Source: Mycoavidus cysteinexigens (GTDB taxonomy: Bacteria > Pseudomonadota > Gammaproteobacteria > Burkholderiales > Burkholderiaceae). Taken from it: DNA of 64,000 bases. The stretch covers positions 1,798,001 through 1,862,000 of the forward strand of contig NZ_AP018150.1 in NCBI RefSeq assembly GCF_003966915.1. The letters are read 5' to 3'. The notes beneath the pieces were generated by a model, which made no database searches, was not told the DNA's origin, and saw only the letters and a list, made by a program, of their open reading frames with translations. Both the position numbers and the translations under genes were made by a program. Of the stretch, positions 42,139 to 50,660 are shown piece by piece (the first letter of the stretch is position 1; each line of letters opens with the position of its first letter).

Positions 42139-43851
42139 TCAAGCCGCTTCTTTGAATTCGACAATCACCCCTTTTTCCAGCCAGTGCGTCGCTATGTTTT
42201 GAGAAAAACTCTGAGGCAACGCTTTAAGCGTGCCAAAAATCAGTGCGGTATCGATCTCTCCGCCTTGGGCCAGACGATCTAGCCAAGTCAATAACTCTTC
42301 ACGGCCTTTCAAATCCAATACGTCAAACCGGTCCAACACCACTAGTTTGATTTTGGACAGATAAGAGATTGCTTCCGCCAACATTGCATCCGCTCGCCAC
42401 TTCTCCGATTCCGATAACAGCGCATATGAACGGCCACCCGCTTGCACGTGCATATCCTTTGTCACCACAACCTGCGCCCATTCTGTGATCGCAGCCGAGT
42501 CTTCCAAACGCTCATTCAGCGGCGTCAAAGCTTCGGCCAGCATTTCCCCTGGGATACCCTCAGGAGCCAATGCATCGGCAATCTCATTCCACGCCAGAAC
42601 CGATTCGTGCGCAGACAGAGCCTTGGCAGTACGCTCATCTGCTTGCGTCACCTGGCGCTCAGCCTCTTGATAAGCCGCCCATTTTTCTGCTAGAGCACCG
42701 CGGTCGATTTTGAGTTTTTCGAGGTGCTCGCGCGCAGCTTGGAGTGTGGTTTCGTCCGGCTTCGCGCCAAGCGCCAACTCTAATTCAGCAATCGCTTTCA
42801 CGGCGGCCTTAGCATCGGCTAACGCTCGCTCGTCGTTGGTGACCGCTTGCTTCAACTGGCACACCGCCTCTTCGTATTCTGGCAATCGGCTAAGGTTCTC
42901 CTCTATGCCCTGTGTTAACGGCACGGCATGCAACTCTCCATCTTCAAGCGCCAACAGCGTGTCGCAGTGTGGGCAAGGCAGCGCATTTTTTGAAAAACTC
43001 AATGCTTTGAGCGTGGCGACTTTTGTTTCCCACTCTTTGAGTTCTGCTTGATCACGGGCGAGCGTGTCGGCAATACACGCATGCTGGCTACCTTTCTCAC
43101 GCCATTCAGCGAGCCGCTGCGCAGAGTCGGCATACCGTTTGTGATCCGCCTGCAATCCACCCAGATGCTGGTGGGTCTCGGCCAGTTCAGCATCGAGGGC
43201 AGATAACCGGTGGGGCAAATCAGCCGATGCCGCACGGTCAAACTCTGGCCTTTTGGCTTGCCACGTGGCCGCCTTCTTTTCGCCGTACGTTTCTCCTGTG
43301 AGCGTGCGCCACGCCGCTTTTTGATCGCGAGCCTTGTCCTTCGCCCCTTCGTGTGCTGCATCAAAGCCTGAACGTAGCAGCGGCATCAGCGCTTCTACTT
43401 TTTGCGTATCACAGCCTTTCTCTAATAGCCGTCTTTGCACTTCCGTACGACCCGCATTCAGACCCATCAAACTAAACAAAAATTTGCCGCGCTCATTGCA
43501 TCCAAGCCGCGTAAAATGTTGCGCATCCAGCACATGCGGCAGCGCTCTCGGCAGTACATAGTCCTCCGACAACGTGGCTTTGCCCGCCGGTAAGCAGAGT
43601 GCGACGCATATCTTATGGTCGATCTCAACCTCGACAAAGCCCAATTTAGCGCCCTCGGTCACCAGTTGGATGCACTCTTTTTTAAGACCCACACGCACGG
43701 TTTCACCGGTGAGCGCCATACGTACCGCCTCTTGCAGGCTCGATTTACCCGCTCCATTCTTGCCCGAAAACAATGTAACGGGATGCGTGAGCGGCATTTC
43801 AACCTCGTGCACGCCCAGAAAATTCTTAATGCTCAAACGTGATAACTTCAT
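42139..43851 (-). CDS. Rad50/SbcC-like ATPase with zinc hook
   Basis: 570 residues. N-terminal Walker A SGKNGAGKSS; long coiled coils on both sides of a zinc-hook CPHC (near residue 298); ABC-type signature LLSESEKWRADAML; Walker B IKLVVLDRFDVLD. This is a compact SMC/Rad50-like ATPase without its own nuclease. In phages such genes lie beside recombinase and exonuclease genes and probably hold or process DNA ends. The signature serine motif is SESE rather than SGGE, as in other phage members. Confidence 0.85.
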   Translation of the reverse strand: MKLSRLSIKNFLGVHEVEMPLTHPVTLFSGKNGAGKSSLQEAVRMALTGETVRVGLKKECIQLVTEGAKLGFVEVEIDHKICVALCLPAGKATLSEDYVLPRALPHVLDAQHFTRLGCNERGKFLFSLMGLNAGRTEVQRRLLEKGCDTQKVEALMPLLRSGFDAAHEGAKDKARDQKAAWRTLTGETYGEKKAATWQAKRPEFDRAASADLPHRLSALDAELAETHQHLGGLQADHKRYADSAQRLAEWREKGSQHACIADTLARDQAELKEWETKVATLKALSFSKNALPCPHCDTLLALEDGELHAVPLTQGIEENLSRLPEYEEAVCQLKQAVTNDERALADAKAAVKAIAELELALGAKPDETTLQAAREHLEKLKIDRGALAEKWAAYQEAERQVTQADERTAKALSAHESVLAWNEIADALAPEGIPGEMLAEALTPLNERLEDSAAITEWAQVVVTKDMHVQAGGRSYALLSESEKWRADAMLAEAISYLSKIKLVVLDRFDVLDLKGREELLTWLDRLAQGGEIDTALIFGTLKALPQSFSQNIATHWLEKGVIVEFKEAA

Positions 43852-43893
43852 ACAATCTCCTGTTCAGGGTTCAATAGCTTGAATGGGGCCGAG

Positions 43894-44865
43894 TTATTCG
43901 ATACTGCTCATCACACGTCCAGGGCGTGTACTCGGCGGCTCGTGCTCGCCAAACGCCTGCGTCCTCTTCTCGAGTGACGGAGGAGGTTTCGATTCAGCAA
44001 AAACAGGAGGCCCATTATGTATTTCACCGGTTTTGTGATTCGCCGTCTCAGGCGTGGCCGCAGGCTGAGTTAAATCAGGCGTTTTTATTTCTTTCGTGCG
44101 CAGCGACTCACTGCTTACGCTGGCGATACTGCCGTCCTGATTCATCTCGATAATGTCATGGACTTCTTCCAGGCTTTGCAAACCCATCAGCAGCTCAGGC
44201 GCGTACAGCTTCCCAAAAAAGCTCGCGCTCCGATAGCGCAGCATTAATTCCGGCATCGTCTGCCACTTACTGCCGTTTTTTGTGTACCACCCTTCTTTCA
44301 CCGCCATTTCAATCGATACGGCAGGGGACTCAATGCGCTCTCCGGTGTCCTTTTCTATTGCCCAGGCAACACATACCTTGTCGGTGACCTTAATTTTGAC
44401 AATACGCGTGCTGCGCTGACCGTTGTCCCAGCAAGCCTCCGTGCGTTCGACTTCCTTAACACCCAGTTCCTTAAGCTCAAACCGCAAAGGAGAAAAGCGA
44501 CCGCAGCCATTGATAGAAGCAATAATCCATTGCGACGACCAGGAAGGGCGGCCCTCCACAATGTAAAGATTTTGCATCACCATCAGCGGATCAACCCCCA
44601 TCCGGATCGCCATATTCAGCGCTACCACGCTATTGGACAGCCCATTCTTATTTTCCGTGGTTTCTTTTAATTTGCCGAATTTGTCAAATTTCTCAATCAC
44701 CGTTCGATAGGCTGCTGGGACGATTGTAGAAGTCGATAACAGCTTGGCCGCTCGCTGCATCAATTCAAACGACTGGAGATCGCTGAAACCCATTTTGACC
44801 ACAGCTTGTGGCTCTTGCGGTTCACGAAGCTTGGCAAGGGTGGCGAGTTGTGCTGATGCACTCAT
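43894..44865 (-). CDS. RecT-family single-strand annealing recombinase
   Basis: 323 residues. The conserved block WYTKNGSKWQTMPELMLRYR (quoted in part), ASFFGKLYAPELLMGL, and the earlier NGLSNSVVALNMAIRMGVDP and GRPSWSSQWIIA, identify a RecT/Redbeta-type annealing protein. The last ~85 residues are Pro/Ser-rich and variable. It works with the exonuclease encoded just upstream. Confidence 0.88.
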   Translation of the reverse strand: MSASAQLATLAKLREPQEPQAVVKMGFSDLQSFELMQRAAKLLSTSTIVPAAYRTVIEKFDKFGKLKETTENKNGLSNSVVALNMAIRMGVDPLMVMQNLYIVEGRPSWSSQWIIASINGCGRFSPLRFELKELGVKEVERTEACWDNGQRSTRIVKIKVTDKVCVAWAIEKDTGERIESPAVSIEMAVKEGWYTKNGSKWQTMPELMLRYRSASFFGKLYAPELLMGLQSLEEVHDIIEMNQDGSIASVSSESLRTKEIKTPDLTQPAATPETANHKTGEIHNGPPVFAESKPPPSLEKRTQAFGEHEPPSTRPGRVMSSIE

Positions 44866-44878
44866 AATGTGAGACTCC

Positions 44879-45673
44879 TTATTGACGGAATTTGCAGGTG
44901 GAGAAAGCCACGCAATAACGCTCGTGGCACATCATCGATTTTGGGTTGCCCCAAAACATGCCCTTGTGAATAATTTTGGCTGCGTATTCGAGGATGCCAG
45001 GCGATTCACTATCCCCCAGGAGTAACGCTCGCGCCCCAGAAATTTCGCCCATCCCAATACGCTGAGAATCCGACGTCTTAGCCGTGTTCATCCCTATAAG
45101 TTGCGCCGGTGCGGTGATCGGTATACCACCAGCGCGCTCAGCCAGCAGCTCATAAACGCCTATTTGATAGGCATGCCCAGCCGTCTTAACCTTGCCATCT
45201 GAACCCACCGCCGCCTTGCCCGTCTTCAAATCGCAAATCGATAAACCTTCTGCAGTTTCGCGTATGCGGTCCGTCGTGCCAGTAAAAATCAGACCCAAAT
45301 CACTAATTTCTAATCCTTCGAACTTCACTTCAACAGCTCGGTAAGTCTGTTGGGGGGCGATCATCTGGCAATACTTGGTGTGCAGTGACAGCGCTATCCT
45401 CTCAGCGTCACTCGCTTTATCCTCGCCCCATGTCACCTCCTCATCTGGGCGGCGGATCATATCCACCGCGGCAGCAGCGGATTCGTCAATCGTGAGGCCC
45501 ACTCCGTCAATTCTGGATTGGTCGAAAACCGCCGTGCTCGCGTGTACCGCTTTGCCCAACAGCGCCTTGCCATTGGACGGCATTTGTTTTCCATAAAGGT
45601 AAGTAGCGGCCCAACTCGCCGGACAATCAAATAACTTACCCAGGCTTGAGGCTCGAATCGTGACAGGTGTCAT
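44879..45673 (-). CDS. PD-(D/E)XK exonuclease, Cas4/RecB-like with Fe-S cysteines
   Basis: 264 residues. Nuclease motifs: GKAVHAS, GTTDRI (Asp), ICDLKTGK (D-x-K), and AYQIGVYELL (QxxxY). Four cysteines, one near the N-terminus (FDCPASW) and three near the C-terminus (CHERYCVAFSTC), match the 4Fe-4S cluster layout of Cas4/AddB-type nucleases. It would resect DNA ends to feed RecT. It is the first gene of the recombination module. Confidence 0.88.
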   Translation of the reverse strand: MTPVTIRASSLGKLFDCPASWAATYLYGKQMPSNGKALLGKAVHASTAVFDQSRIDGVGLTIDESAAAAVDMIRRPDEEVTWGEDKASDAERIALSLHTKYCQMIAPQQTYRAVEVKFEGLEISDLGLIFTGTTDRIRETAEGLSICDLKTGKAAVGSDGKVKTAGHAYQIGVYELLAERAGGIPITAPAQLIGMNTAKTSDSQRIGMGEISGARALLLGDSESPGILEYAAKIIHKGMFWGNPKSMMCHERYCVAFSTCKFRQ

Positions 45674-45694
45674 CGCCTTTCCTAAAAAGTGCTT

Positions 45695-45835
45695 TTACTG
45701 GTTAAAAAATAGAATGGCTGCACCGAGACACAGAGCGAGTAAGAACATCCCTGCGCTGGCTTTGATGAAAACCTCAATCCGATCCGCCCGTATTGCGGCG
45801 CGCAGCAATGCGTTGTCGTTTTCGAGGCGTTTCAT
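45695..45835 (-). CDS. Small membrane protein, 46 residues
   Basis: Reads MKRLENDNALLRAAIRADR, then a hydrophobic helix MFLLALCLGAAILFF near the C-terminus. Its ATG overlaps the upstream stop as ATGA, and it ends 22 nt before the exonuclease start, so it fits the operon. One membrane segment and a charged N-terminal helix. Function unknown. Confidence 0.6.
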   Translation of the reverse strand: MKRLENDNALLRAAIRADRIEVFIKASAGMFLLALCLGAAILFFNQ

Positions 45836-46140
45836 GCGATATCTTTTCTCTGATACGCGCAGTCAATAGCCCTCTGTAGTGCTTTGCCTGTCTGCGTTTC
45901 CCAAAGGCGCTCATAAGTGTCAGCAAACAAGTCCGTAGATCGCGCCTGGGCAGCATCACGTAGCGCTTGCTTCTTCACCGAGTCGGGTAACTTAACCATC
46001 GCTTCGAGTAAGTCATCGAAAGTCATGTTTTCTTCAACTTCGTTAGCACGCACGCAATAATCCTCGTCGGCCGCTTCTGAGCGTGCCTGTAATCGGTCGT
46101 AGTGGGCTTCAACCTTATGCATCAATTCGTTCACGCTCAT
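45832..46140 (-). CDS. Hypothetical early phage protein
   Basis: 102 residues from the ATG at 46140, which has GGAG six bases upstream; an ATG four codons earlier is less well placed. Helical and acidic (SVNELMHKVEAHYDRLQARS, then TFDDLLEAMVKLPDSVKKQ). It is the first gene of the leftward recombination operon. No family recognised. Confidence 0.65.
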   Translation of the reverse strand: MSVNELMHKVEAHYDRLQARSEAADEDYCVRANEVEENMTFDDLLEAMVKLPDSVKKQALRDAAQARSTDLFADTYERLWETQTGKALQRAIDCAYQRKDIA

Positions 46141-46242
46141 GCCAAGCTCCATGGGTCGTATTCGCCCTCGTTTGCAGCTTTTCTGGTATAAACATCACAA
46201 AGAAAATCTTGTGCTAGAATTTGGAGACAGGAGGTATTAGCT

Positions 46243-46575
46243 ATGGCCGTAGTTACATTTGATACATTGCAGTTTGTCGAAACACTTAAGGAATCCGGTA
46301 TACCCGAAGCCCAAGCGAAAGCTATTTCCGTAGCCGTAAGAAGTTCACATGAAACAGCGGACCTCGCAACCAAAGCTGACTTTCGAGAATATGAATCTGT
46401 TATAAGAAATGACTTAGAAAAGCTCGAAACGAATTTGCGCCATGAGATCAGCGATTTGCGAAAAGATACGGAAGCCCGATTTATCGCTATAAGCGCCGAA
46501 ATGTCTGCACTGAAATGGATATTGGGCTTTGTCGCTGCCGGTATCTTCGCGCTCGTTGGCAAAGCCTTTTTTTGA
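46243..46575 (+). CDS. DUF1640 coiled-coil membrane protein
   Basis: 110 residues with a perfect AGGAGGT site before ATG 46243 and a TAGAAT-like -10 box just upstream. The N-terminus TFDTLQFVETLKESGIPEAQ is the DUF1640 signature; a coiled coil (EYESVIRNDLEKLETNLRHE) and a C-terminal membrane helix (ILGFVAAGIFALVG) follow. It runs against the surrounding early genes with its own promoter, so it may be expressed in the lysogen. Function of the family in bacteria is unclear. Confidence 0.82.
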   Translation: MAVVTFDTLQFVETLKESGIPEAQAKAISVAVRSSHETADLATKADFREYESVIRNDLEKLETNLRHEISDLRKDTEARFIAISAEMSALKWILGFVAAGIFALVGKAFF

Positions 46576-46638
46576 TTTTCTTCTGAGCTAATCTTTCCCA
46601 AAATATTCCACTGAATATCTGATGCTCTAGCCCAAAGT

Positions 46639-46830
46639 ATGATTAAACTTTCTACAATTGGCGCTGTAATGATAGCGGTGGGACTTCTCTTTATAGCGCT
46701 GTTATACCACCGCCGAGGCCCTGCTCTGTGGTTATCCTGTCTGATTGCACTTGCTGGTCTTAACATGTACGTACTTTCTCCAGATCCCACGAAGGTGAGT
46801 TTATTTTTCACGCATAAAGAAGCGCACTGA
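46639..46830 (+). CDS. Small two-helix membrane protein
   Basis: 63 residues with two hydrophobic helices (IGAVMIAVGLLFIALLY and LWLSCLIALAGLNMYVL) separated by HHRRG-like charged residues. No good Shine-Dalgarno site, but it is co-directional with the DUF1640 gene 64 nt upstream. Function unknown. Confidence 0.45.
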   Translation: MIKLSTIGAVMIAVGLLFIALLYHRRGPALWLSCLIALAGLNMYVLSPDPTKVSLFFTHKEAH

Positions 46831-46861
46831 TATGGAGTGTTCTTATTAATAACTTTGTAAT

Positions 46862-47683
46862 TCATGCGGTCGCTCCTTGAGCAAACTGCTTTTGAATCCA
46901 TGTCAAGCCTTTTCCGGTAACCAAAGTGCGCGCATAGATATGGTTTTCGCCTCTCGGGTCTTCATACTGCCGCTCAATCACGCGAAAGCGCCCTGCCTCA
47001 ATCTGTTCTTGATACGGTAAATTGTTCTTCATCAATAAACGGCGCTCACGCAACCAGGAAAAAAGCCTTTTAGGCCCGGTGCCAATGACTTTAGCCACTT
47101 CTTGCACCGTTTGAGCATTGATCGCTTTTCCAACGTCGTCATAAAAATCCGCTTTAGGTTTTAATTCTTCCACTTGGCTTCGCAGCGTCCCGACCTCTTC
47201 GGTATACGCCAGCAATATCGTTCGCAGATGTTTGGGATCATTAAGAAAACTGTGCAAATCTATTGCAGGCGAATGAATGCGGCGCTCGCATTCAATGAAA
47301 TACTGTCTGGCCTGCTTGCCTTTTTCATTGCGCTCGACCATCGATAATTCTTTCGCCATATCGAGAGTTAGCGCGTATTCTTTGGCTGGACGACCTCCGG
47401 TGAGGTTTTCCCCGAAATTGGGGAAAAGTACAAAGTCCTGATCTTCAATAAAACCGTATTGCGCGATGCGGTTTTTAATCCAGGTCGAAAAGTCTTTTCC
47501 AATTCCTAAAAACGCGTGCAAGTTACGTGCATTAACGGTTGGCGCAGAACGGCCCTTCAACCTCGTAGGCGTAATGGCTATCAGCTTTTCCGTTGCATCA
47601 ATTTCCTGCTGAGGAATGGCAACAAAACTATTCGGGCTTCCTGGAGAGATGGAATAAATGTGGGTGTTGGCTATTTGGCTCAT
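46862..47683 (-). CDS. Phage antirepressor (AntA/KilAC)
   Basis: 273 residues. The N-terminal half (VNARNLHAFLGIGKDFSTWIK, quoted in part; LTLDMAKELSMVERNEKGKQARQYFIECER in part) is an AntA/Bro-like domain. The C-terminal half (DVGKAINAQTVQEVAKVIG, WLRERRLL, then KGLTWIQKQF) is a KilAC domain. Antirepressors inactivate the prophage repressor at induction. An inverted repeat at 47722-47749 lies just upstream of its start. Confidence 0.92.
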   Translation of the reverse strand: MSQIANTHIYSISPGSPNSFVAIPQQEIDATEKLIAITPTRLKGRSAPTVNARNLHAFLGIGKDFSTWIKNRIAQYGFIEDQDFVLFPNFGENLTGGRPAKEYALTLDMAKELSMVERNEKGKQARQYFIECERRIHSPAIDLHSFLNDPKHLRTILLAYTEEVGTLRSQVEELKPKADFYDDVGKAINAQTVQEVAKVIGTGPKRLFSWLRERRLLMKNNLPYQEQIEAGRFRVIERQYEDPRGENHIYARTLVTGKGLTWIQKQFAQGATA

Positions 47684-47721
47684 CTGTCGTTGTTTGTTTA
47701 TGACGATGATTAAATATTACA

Positions 47722-47749
47722 AAACGTATTAAATAAAGTCAATACGTTT
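47722..47749. promoter_or_regulatory. Inverted-repeat operator upstream of the antirepressor
   Basis: AAACGTATT (47722-47730) and AATACGTTT (47741-47749) are perfect complements. The CGTATTAAA core also occurs in the operator region between repressor and Cro (48856-48876), so the same repressor may control both. Confidence 0.55.
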
Positions 47750-47796
47750 CGAAATATTTTTGATGTAGCCAATCGAACGGCAGATAGCTGATGGCT

Positions 47797-48087
47797 CTAA
47801 TTTTTCTTCAGGGGTATTTGATCAAGTACGTCGGACATTGCATTCACCATAACACGAAGCATATTGATAGCATTTGATTCATGCACTCCCACTATGTGAG
47901 AATCCGCAGTTTGGTCAGGATAAAGTTTGACAACAAGTTGTGCAGTGTGTGGCAGACTGGCACTCAAAGTCAGTTGACTTTGTGCTTTTCCCTTGGTTAA
48001 CCGCTTTTTTCTTAATTTTTGCGGTATGTAATCAAGTAAATAGATAACGTTTTCTTGTCCACTGCCAGAAGGCGTCTCCTTACTCAC
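47797..48087 (-). CDS. Hypothetical regulatory-region protein
   Basis: 96 residues, basic in the middle (KLRKKRLTKGKAQSQ) with a helical C-terminus (INMLRVMVNAMSDVLDQIP). It lies between repressor and antirepressor, on the repressor strand. No family recognised; position suggests a role in the lysis-lysogeny switch. Confidence 0.55.
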   Translation of the reverse strand: MSKETPSGSGQENVIYLLDYIPQKLRKKRLTKGKAQSQLTLSASLPHTAQLVVKLYPDQTADSHIVGVHESNAINMLRVMVNAMSDVLDQIPLKKN

Positions 48088-48231
48088 CGTCCTTTCTCCA
48101 ATTGAATTCTTAATTTTTCTTAAGCTTCACAGGCGGCCTGAAGAAAGAAACAAAGTAACAACCAAATGCATATATCAAGGCAACTCCAAAAAACAAAAAG
48201 TTTCCGAAAGTACTTCATCAATGTAAGGGAT

Positions 48232-48283
48232 GCCTGCCATAGCTAATATGGCAGAAATACCAAGGAAAGCTTGGCATTAGGCG
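48232..48283. other. Cluster of small hairpins downstream of the repressor
   Basis: CTGCCATA (48234-48241) pairs with TATGGCAG (48247-48254), and CCAAG (48260-48264) pairs with CTTGG (48270-48274). An outer GCCT/AGGC pairing would close a three-way junction. It lies in the 260-bp gap between the repressor and the next leftward gene. Could be a small RNA or a processing/termination signal; no T run follows. Confidence 0.35.
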
Positions 48284-48347
48284 GGACTTAAGCAATAACT
48301 GATATAGCTAGATCGCCAAAATCTCCATAAGATTAGTGGCTAATGAG

Positions 48348-48815
48348 CTACCCAGCTTTTTTGAACGATGACCGCTTACGCCCATTGAAGTTAAATTTTC
48401 TATGGATAGACTCTGACTGCAATCTATGTTCAGATGGTGAGTGCTGACCATATGCGCCATCATCTTTCAAGTTGCTTAGAGGTATCGTCGCTTTTACTAC
48501 AGCCTCGAGCGCCTGCCAAATTCTCTCTGAAGCTTGCTCATTAGTTTGATATTCGATCAGTTGTTCAATCAGGCGCTGCGCATGAACTGGAAGCATATCA
48601 AGTCTGTATTTAGAACCTTCTCCGTGAGTAAGCCATACTTGAGATATTCCAAGCAAATCAGCGATTTTATTGATGTCATGTAAAGCGGGTTCGCGGAAAC
48701 CACGGAGCCATGCGCTAAGCCCAGGTTGAGACATTCCCATCTCCTCCGCCAAATGCTCCTGGCTCACCTTTTTTTCTCGCATCACCTGCTTAGCACGATC
48801 AAACCATTTTTCCAT
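48348..48815 (-). CDS. Prophage repressor, XRE-type HTH
   Basis: 155 residues. The N-terminal XRE helix-turn-helix is clear (KKVSQEHLAEEMGMSQPGLSAWL, quoted in part, then DINKIADLLGI). There is no S24 peptidase domain, so it is not cleaved in the LexA manner; inactivation by the nearby antirepressor is more likely. Divergent from Cro across an operator region. Confidence 0.85.
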   Translation of the reverse strand: MEKWFDRAKQVMREKKVSQEHLAEEMGMSQPGLSAWLRGFREPALHDINKIADLLGISQVWLTHGEGSKYRLDMLPVHAQRLIEQLIEYQTNEQASERIWQALEAVVKATIPLSNLKDDGAYGQHSPSEHRLQSESIHRKFNFNGRKRSSFKKAG

Positions 48816-48855
48816 ATTCTAAATTGTGATAGAACCAGCTAACTTTCTCCATTAG

Positions 48856-48912
48856 CGTTTCGTATTAAAACGAAGTATTGCAATTCATTTCGAATTAGTT
48901 CAAAATGAATTG
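48856..48912. promoter_or_regulatory. Repressor/Cro divergent operator region
   Basis: Two inverted repeats: TTCGT/ACGAA around 48859-48874, and a perfect 10-bp pair CAATTCATTT (48881-48890) with AAATGAATTG (48903-48912). They fill the 111-bp gap between the divergent repressor and Cro genes, where phage switch operators are expected. Confidence 0.65.
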
Positions 48913-48926
48913 AAAAAGGAACGCAT

Positions 48927-49145
48927 ATGCATCTCAACCAATATTTACAACTTAATAGAATCACCCAGGCAGAATTTGGGCGGCGACTTAAGCCGCCTGT
49001 TTCGCAAGGTTGCATTGGGAATTGGCTTCATGGCCGCCGCGAAATAAATCTACATAGAGCCATACAAATAGAGCAAATCACTGGCGGTAGCGTTACACCT
49101 AAAGACTGTATGGAGCTACGACAGGTCTTATCGCTCTGTGAATAA
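48927..49145 (+). CDS. Cro-like HTH protein (YdaS-type)
   Basis: 72 residues: LNRITQAEFGRRLKPPVSQG, then IGNWLHGRREINLHRAIQIE. This is the YdaS/Cro-like DNA-binding fold placed first in the rightward early operon. It has an AAGGA site before the ATG. Confidence 0.85.
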   Translation: MHLNQYLQLNRITQAEFGRRLKPPVSQGCIGNWLHGRREINLHRAIQIEQITGGSVTPKDCMELRQVLSLCE

Positions 49146-49278
49146 TTTACTTTATTAAAAGTGCGCTTGCGTGAACCGGAAATATCTGCGCAAATCCGAC
49201 GAGAAAATCACTTGAATGCACATCAAAAAAACTCTACCAAATGGACCTGCAACTTCTTTCATGAACAGCGAAAGAAGA
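49146..49278. other. Short gap after Cro
   Basis: 133 bp between convergent Cro and the minus-strand small gene. No terminator with a clear T run is visible. Confidence 0.4.
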
Positions 49279-49524
49279 TCAAGCCGGTCGCCAAAACTTC
49301 TGTGGATCATTCGCAAACCAAAACTCTTCGAGCAGTTTGGAAGTATGCCGAAAAAATTGTTCTTGAATGGCTTCCAAAGTTTTGCCATGAACGGGGAGCA
49401 AGACTTCTGCCGAGATTCTTTCTCGAATTCCAGAGTTCATGCGTTCAAAAGTGGCCTTGGCAAGCACCCTATTACTTTGCGGCTCTAATACTAATGAGCC
49501 AAGCTTAATTTCATTTTCAGTCAT
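49279..49524 (-). CDS. Conserved small phage early protein, prophage 2 copy
   Basis: 81 residues from the ATG at 49524, differing at three positions from the protein at 134-379. Here the context is complete: it is convergent with Cro and divergent from the RHH-like gene. Function unknown. Confidence 0.7.
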   Translation of the reverse strand: MTENEIKLGSLVLEPQSNRVLAKATFERMNSGIRERISAEVLLPVHGKTLEAIQEQFFRHTSKLLEEFWFANDPQKFWRPA

Positions 49525-49553
49525 ATGTACTTTCATACCAAGTTGGGGAAGTC

Positions 49554-49754
49554 ATGAATCAAAAACGTGAAAAACTCACAGACGATATTCGAGTTTGGTT
49601 GGGCGAAAAGCTCAAAGCAGACCTAAAAGAGCTAGCGGCAGCCAAAGGCTACGGCTCCTTAAGTCCTTTCATTCGACTCGTTCTCAGCGAATTCGTATAC
49701 GGCAAGCTTAGGCCGGATCGGGACTTAATGGCAGGGAGGGTGCGGGACGAATAG
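49554..49754 (+). CDS. Small ribbon-helix-helix-like protein, prophage 2 copy
   Basis: 66 residues with ATG start. The pattern (LGEKLKADLKELAAAKGYG, then SPFIRLVLSEFVYGKL) is the same as at 406-609 with about 15 replacements, mostly on predicted helix surfaces. Confidence 0.6.
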   Translation: MNQKREKLTDDIRVWLGEKLKADLKELAAAKGYGSLSPFIRLVLSEFVYGKLRPDRDLMAGRVRDE

Positions 49755-49816
49755 GACCGCAAATTTAAATATTAAAGAGTAAGTATTGAACCGTGAGATA
49801 AAGGAAAAACTTAAAA

Positions 49817-50653
49817 ATGAAGCCTCCTGCTTTTCAATTCTACCCTGCCGATTGGCGCAAAGACTCTGCCTTACAAAGCTGTTCCGTCGCTGCTCGCGGC
49901 TTATGGATTGAGATGCTGTGTATTATGCATGAGTGTAAGCCATACGGGCATCTCGCCATTAACGGTAAAGCCATGAGCGTCGCTCAGCTTGCCCGTTTGA
50001 TTGGCGAAACTGAGAAAGTGGTTAGGGGTTTGCTTAACGAACTTGAAAGCGCGGGGGTGTTTTACCGTACTGAAGAAGGGGGGATTTATTCACGCAGAAT
50101 GATCAATGATGAACGGCTGCGCAATATCCGCGCCGAAGGTGGCAAGGGGGGTAAAGAATTTGGCAAATTAGGCGCTGAACACGGATACAAAGGGGGGAGG
50201 CCTAAGAAAGATAAGGGGGGTTATGAAACAAAACCTAAAACCCCCCTTCCTGATGAAGAATATCCCCCCCCTTCATCTTCTTCTTCATCTTCACCTTCTT
50301 CTTCAAAACCTAAAGGGGATAAATCCCCTTCAACCCCTGGCGAACGCGATGCGCCCGCTGTGGCCTTGCCGAACTGGCTGGCTTTGGCCGATTGGGAAGC
50401 TTTCGTGAAGCATCGAAAGCGCTTGAAAGCGCCGATGAGCGATGAGGCTCAAGTTCGGGCAATTGCTCAGCTTTCTCGGCTTCGGGACGACGGTCATGAC
50501 CCTTCCGCTGTGATCGATCAAAGCATCGTGAGCAGCTGGAAGGGGCTGTTTGGGCTTAATCGCCGTGGGTCACCGAAGCTCAGCAAACAGGCTGAGTTGG
50601 AGGCCAGAAATGCCGAAGCGGGGCGTCAAGCCAAGGCACTCATTTTCGGGTAA
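49817..50653 (+). CDS. Phage replication protein, DUF1376/YdaU-like, prophage 2 copy
   Basis: 278 residues; the same domain plan as 666-1523, including the poly-Ser linker and G-run DNA. A T in place of G creates a stop seven codons earlier than in prophage 1. From the linker on, the DNA is almost identical to prophage 1, while the N-terminal half has many silent differences. Confidence 0.75.
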   Translation: MKPPAFQFYPADWRKDSALQSCSVAARGLWIEMLCIMHECKPYGHLAINGKAMSVAQLARLIGETEKVVRGLLNELESAGVFYRTEEGGIYSRRMINDERLRNIRAEGGKGGKEFGKLGAEHGYKGGRPKKDKGGYETKPKTPLPDEEYPPPSSSSSSSPSSSKPKGDKSPSTPGERDAPAVALPNWLALADWEAFVKHRKRLKAPMSDEAQVRAIAQLSRLRDDGHDPSAVIDQSIVSSWKGLFGLNRRGSPKLSKQAELEARNAEAGRQAKALIFG

Positions 50654-50660
50654 GAAGTTT

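Noticed and set aside
45660-45869. 69-codon plus-strand frame
   Set aside because: Antisense to the small membrane gene and without a ribosome-binding site or recognisable pattern.
46137-46901. 254-codon minus-strand frame antisense to the DUF1640 gene
   Set aside because: The plus strand has a perfect ribosome-binding site and a family match; the minus frame is low-complexity antisense.
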